This document shows positions 62,060 through 64,000 of a DNA stretch of 64,000 bases, piece by piece. Made by a program: the position numbers and the translations under genes. The stretch spans positions 62,001 to 126,000 of the forward strand of contig JANQPP010000211.1 of assembly GCA_028289405.1 (NCBI GenBank), written 5' to 3'. Under the pieces are notes generated by a model. That model was not told the DNA's origin. It worked only from the letters and a program-made list of their open reading frames with translations, and searched no databases. How positions within the stretch are numbered: position 1 is the first letter of the stretch; each line of letters begins with the position of its first letter. This DNA is from Pirellulales bacterium (GTDB taxonomy: Bacteria; Planctomycetota; Planctomycetia; Pirellulales; JANQPP01).

Positions 62060-63136
62060 TCAGGAATCCGTTAAAGTACCGTCCTCCGTCTCCTCTTCCG
62101 TCGCGGGCTCATTCACGTTTTCTTGCGGCTGCGGCGGAATGGTCTCCACCGGCGGAGGAATTGCTGGAGCCGTTTGCGCATCCGGCACGGGCAGCAACAA
62201 AGGGACCGCGACGCCCACGAGAACCATGATCGTGGTGCAGGCCACGACGCACATCCGCTTCCAGACCGTCGCTTCGGCCCGCATGGAGGCCAGGAGTTGG
62301 CGTTGCGTGGGACTTCTTAAGAGCCACTTTACCCGCTTCAAGTAGAGTTGCACGGCGAAGCTTCCCACTCCAATGAGCACCGCCGCCAACACCACGCCGA
62401 GCGGTCCGATTGCCTGCACCGTGAACCCTTCGCGCAGCACTTGGAGAGACTGGTAGGTGCCACCGAGCATCGCCAAGACGGTCGCCAAAAAGCCGAGCCA
62501 TACGAACCGCTGGATCCACTGCCCCAACCGTTGATGGGCACGGAAAACTTCCGCCCCCGACAGCCAGGCAGCCACCGTATCGTCCTGGTCTTCCGATGGC
62601 TGAATTTTGGAAGGCGCGGCCGTTTTCTTCACTGATTTAGTGAACAACGCGGCATCTTCCGCGATGTTCTGATGCTTGCCACGATCACGGGGCGGCTCGG
62701 GCACGACGGCTGTCGAGGAAGAGGGCGCCGGTGCCAAATCAGGATAGACTTCGTCTGCCCATTTCCATTGTGCCCAGCCACGGCGAAAGATCTGGCAATC
62801 GCGCTGTACCCGGCCCTCGCGATGCCAGGCGTCGATTTTAGCCCTTGCCATGGGACCATACTGTTTGGCATCGTCCGTAAGGAGAAACCATTCCTCGACT
62901 TCCGCCACCGGCTTGGGTTTCTCTTTTTTGGGGGGTGTTTGCTCTGGAGATTTCACGGATGCAGCAGCATTGGCTTCCGCCGAGGCGGGCTGTTCCTCCG
63001 GAGTATTCTGGACACGGAACTTGGTCTTACAACGCGGGCATTGGACCTTCTTGCCCACCAAGTCACTAGGGCAGCGCAAGTGCTTATCGCATTGCGGGCA
63101 GGCGACTTTCACCGATCCGCTTTCCGGTGAACCCAT
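62060..63136 (-). CDS. Zinc-ribbon / GYF-domain membrane protein
   Basis: 358 residues from the ATG at 63136; a TTG at 63148 is possible and neither start has a strong ribosome site. An MJ0042-type zinc ribbon is at the N-terminus (CPQC at ~13-16 and CPRC at ~33-36). A GYF_2-like domain follows at ~80-130 (WFLLTDDAKQYGPMARAKIDAW, cut here), then a disordered stretch and three membrane helices at ~215-235, ~245-270 and ~300-320. The C-terminal 35 residues are Pro/Glu-rich. This combination is common in planctomycete membrane proteins of unknown role. Domains likely face the cytoplasm. No partner gene is obvious; the NfeD gene lies 99 bases upstream on the same strand. Confidence 0.83.
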   Translation of the reverse strand: MGSPESGSVKVACPQCDKHLRCPSDLVGKKVQCPRCKTKFRVQNTPEEQPASAEANAAASVKSPEQTPPKKEKPKPVAEVEEWFLLTDDAKQYGPMARAKIDAWHREGRVQRDCQIFRRGWAQWKWADEVYPDLAPAPSSSTAVVPEPPRDRGKHQNIAEDAALFTKSVKKTAAPSKIQPSEDQDDTVAAWLSGAEVFRAHQRLGQWIQRFVWLGFLATVLAMLGGTYQSLQVLREGFTVQAIGPLGVVLAAVLIGVGSFAVQLYLKRVKWLLRSPTQRQLLASMRAEATVWKRMCVVACTTIMVLVGVAVPLLLPVPDAQTAPAIPPPVETIPPQPQENVNEPATEEETEDGTLTDS

Positions 63137-63234
63137 CGTCTCGCCCAATCTCTTCTCACCGGTTGCCGTAATCGATCTCCACGTCCAACCTATCAGTATA
63201 GCTCGCCAGCCAAGCCCACGGAATAATTTACGCG

Positions 63235-64000
63235 CTAGACCGGCCGGACGACGATCCGATGGGGGCTGGCTTGCACAACTTCCACTGGAGTCCCCGCAGG
63301 CAGAGCATCGTCATCGTGGGAGGCCACGCTGTAAGTCTTGCTACCAAAGCGGGCCTTGCCACTGGGGAGCAGTTGCGTGGTCGTCACGCCCCTCTGCCCC
63401 ACGAGCTGGTCGAATTCGGTGAAAGATTCCCGATGCGATAGCGCAACTTTTTCTTCCGGGGAAAGTGGCTGCAACAGAAGGTGCCCCAGAAACGGCGTGT
63501 TCGGCAGATAGCGGCTGAGAAAGTACGCGCACACCGCCGTCCCGATTCCCGCCCCGCCGATGGAGACCAACGTATTGGTCAGTTGGTCCATCTGGTAGGC
63601 ATTTTGGGGGATGACGAACGTTTGGCTGGTGAGCACCAGCGACAGCAACATCAGTGCCGCCCCACCCAAGCCGAAAATGCCGAATCCGGGAATCACGAAA
63701 AATTCGAGCAGTAGGCAGGCGAGCCCGGCGACGAAAAGCAATATCTCCAGCCAAGCCGCCGTCCCTTGCAGGAACCGACTCCAAAAGAAGAGGATGAAAC
63801 AGACGCCAGCGATAAACGCGCCGATGCCCATGCCCGGTGTATTCAATTCGGCATAAAGAGCAGCCCCGCCCGCCATGAGTAGCAGCCAAGCCAGCGATGG
63901 TGAGGCCAAGGCGTCGATCAGCACATCTGCCCAGCCCGGTTCCACGAGTGCCGGATCCTCTTCGAGGCCATACCATTGCTTCAGTTCCGCGAAACTCTCC
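63235..64000 (-). CDS. Long NfeD-family membrane protein, C-terminal part
   Basis: The frame is open to the window's end (reading ESFAELKQWYGLEEDPALVEPGW before residue 1 of the shortest start at GTG 63945), so the 5' part lies outside. The visible ~254 residues have four or five membrane helices (LLLMAGGAALYAELNTPG, AFIAGVCFILFFW, ILLFVAGLACLLLEFFVIPG, LMLLSLVL), the PGFGIFGLGG loop, and a C-terminal OB-fold soluble domain (LVGQRGVTTTQLLPSGKARF, cut). These are NfeD1b-type proteins, whose missing N-terminal part normally is a ClpP-like serine protease that cuts stomatin-like membrane proteins. Family call firm; whether the protease part is present cannot be seen. Confidence 0.9.
   Translation of the reverse strand, partial: ESFAELKQWYGLEEDPALVEPGWADVLIDALASPSLAWLLLMAGGAALYAELNTPGMGIGAFIAGVCFILFFWSRFLQGTAAWLEILLFVAGLACLLLEFFVIPGFGIFGLGGAALMLLSLVLTSQTFVIPQNAYQMDQLTNTLVSIGGAGIGTAVCAYFLSRYLPNTPFLGHLLLQPLSPEEKVALSHRESFTEFDQLVGQRGVTTTQLLPSGKARFGSKTYSVASHDDDALPAGTPVEVVQASPHRIVVRPV

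Overview
The window reads as a chromosomal segment of a planctomycete, probably of the Pirellulales (inference from gene content, not from a database search). The lineage signs are the module of ECF sigma factor, FecR/LamG protein, PSCyt1-DUF1549-DUF1553 protein and DUF1501 Tat protein; three exported sulfatases; a sialate O-acetylesterase; several eukaryotic-type Ser/Thr kinases; a PEP-CTERM protein; and MJ0042/GYF-type zinc-ribbon membrane proteins. Base composition is moderately GC-rich and even. I saw no insertion sequences, prophage genes, tRNA or rRNA genes, or CRISPR arrays.

Layout. 1-2290: 3' part of a large AsmA-like envelope protein. 2641-10956: a compact plus-strand sigma / FecR-LamG / PSCyt1 / DUF1501 unit followed by a sulfatase. 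11105-14044: two divergent protein kinases. 14117-19050: two more sulfatases around a quinone-oxidoreductase-like enzyme and an exported NIF3-like protein. 19190-28905: beta-propeller protein, MORN/YwqK-repeat protein, FHA-EAL protein, RarA ATPase, Gfo/Idh/MocA oxidoreductase, PEP-CTERM protein, a tiny zinc ribbon and an exported alpha/beta hydrolase. 29534-37098: C-terminal processing protease, PAP2 phosphatase, a Rieske plus cytochrome b/di-heme c pair, DHH phosphoesterase and RibF. 37404-40926: rpsO, pnp and a soluble histidine kinase. 41114-47234: a chaperone block on the minus strand (groEL with GGM tail, groES, groEL without tail, then after a terminator dnaJ, grpE, fmdB-like). 47826-50029: AhpC-type peroxiredoxin, AhpD-like protein, ferrochelatase. 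50075-55818: UvrD/PcrA helicase, NUDIX protein, sialate esterase, DacZ-like diadenylate cyclase. 56219-64000: a very large secretin, a lipoprotein, a BON-domain protein that overlaps it convergently, a zinc-ribbon/GYF membrane protein and the 3' part of a long NfeD protein.

How the genes fit together. The 2.6-11 kb module and the other sulfatases fit the degradation of sulfated polysaccharide outside the cytoplasm under cell-surface signalling. The chaperone block and the adjoining ahpC/ahpD genes form a protein-quality and peroxide-stress region. rpsO-pnp carries a recognisable promoter and a very strong terminator. I found no obvious new multi-gene system. The best candidates for novelty are single genes and sites: the secretin with about nine tandem N-type repeats, the b6-type cytochrome fused to two c hemes, the DacZ-like cyclase, the kinase with an HRDICPRN catalytic loop, the GGM-less groEL, the 131-bp convergent gene overlap, and paired inverted repeats between groEL and ahpC.
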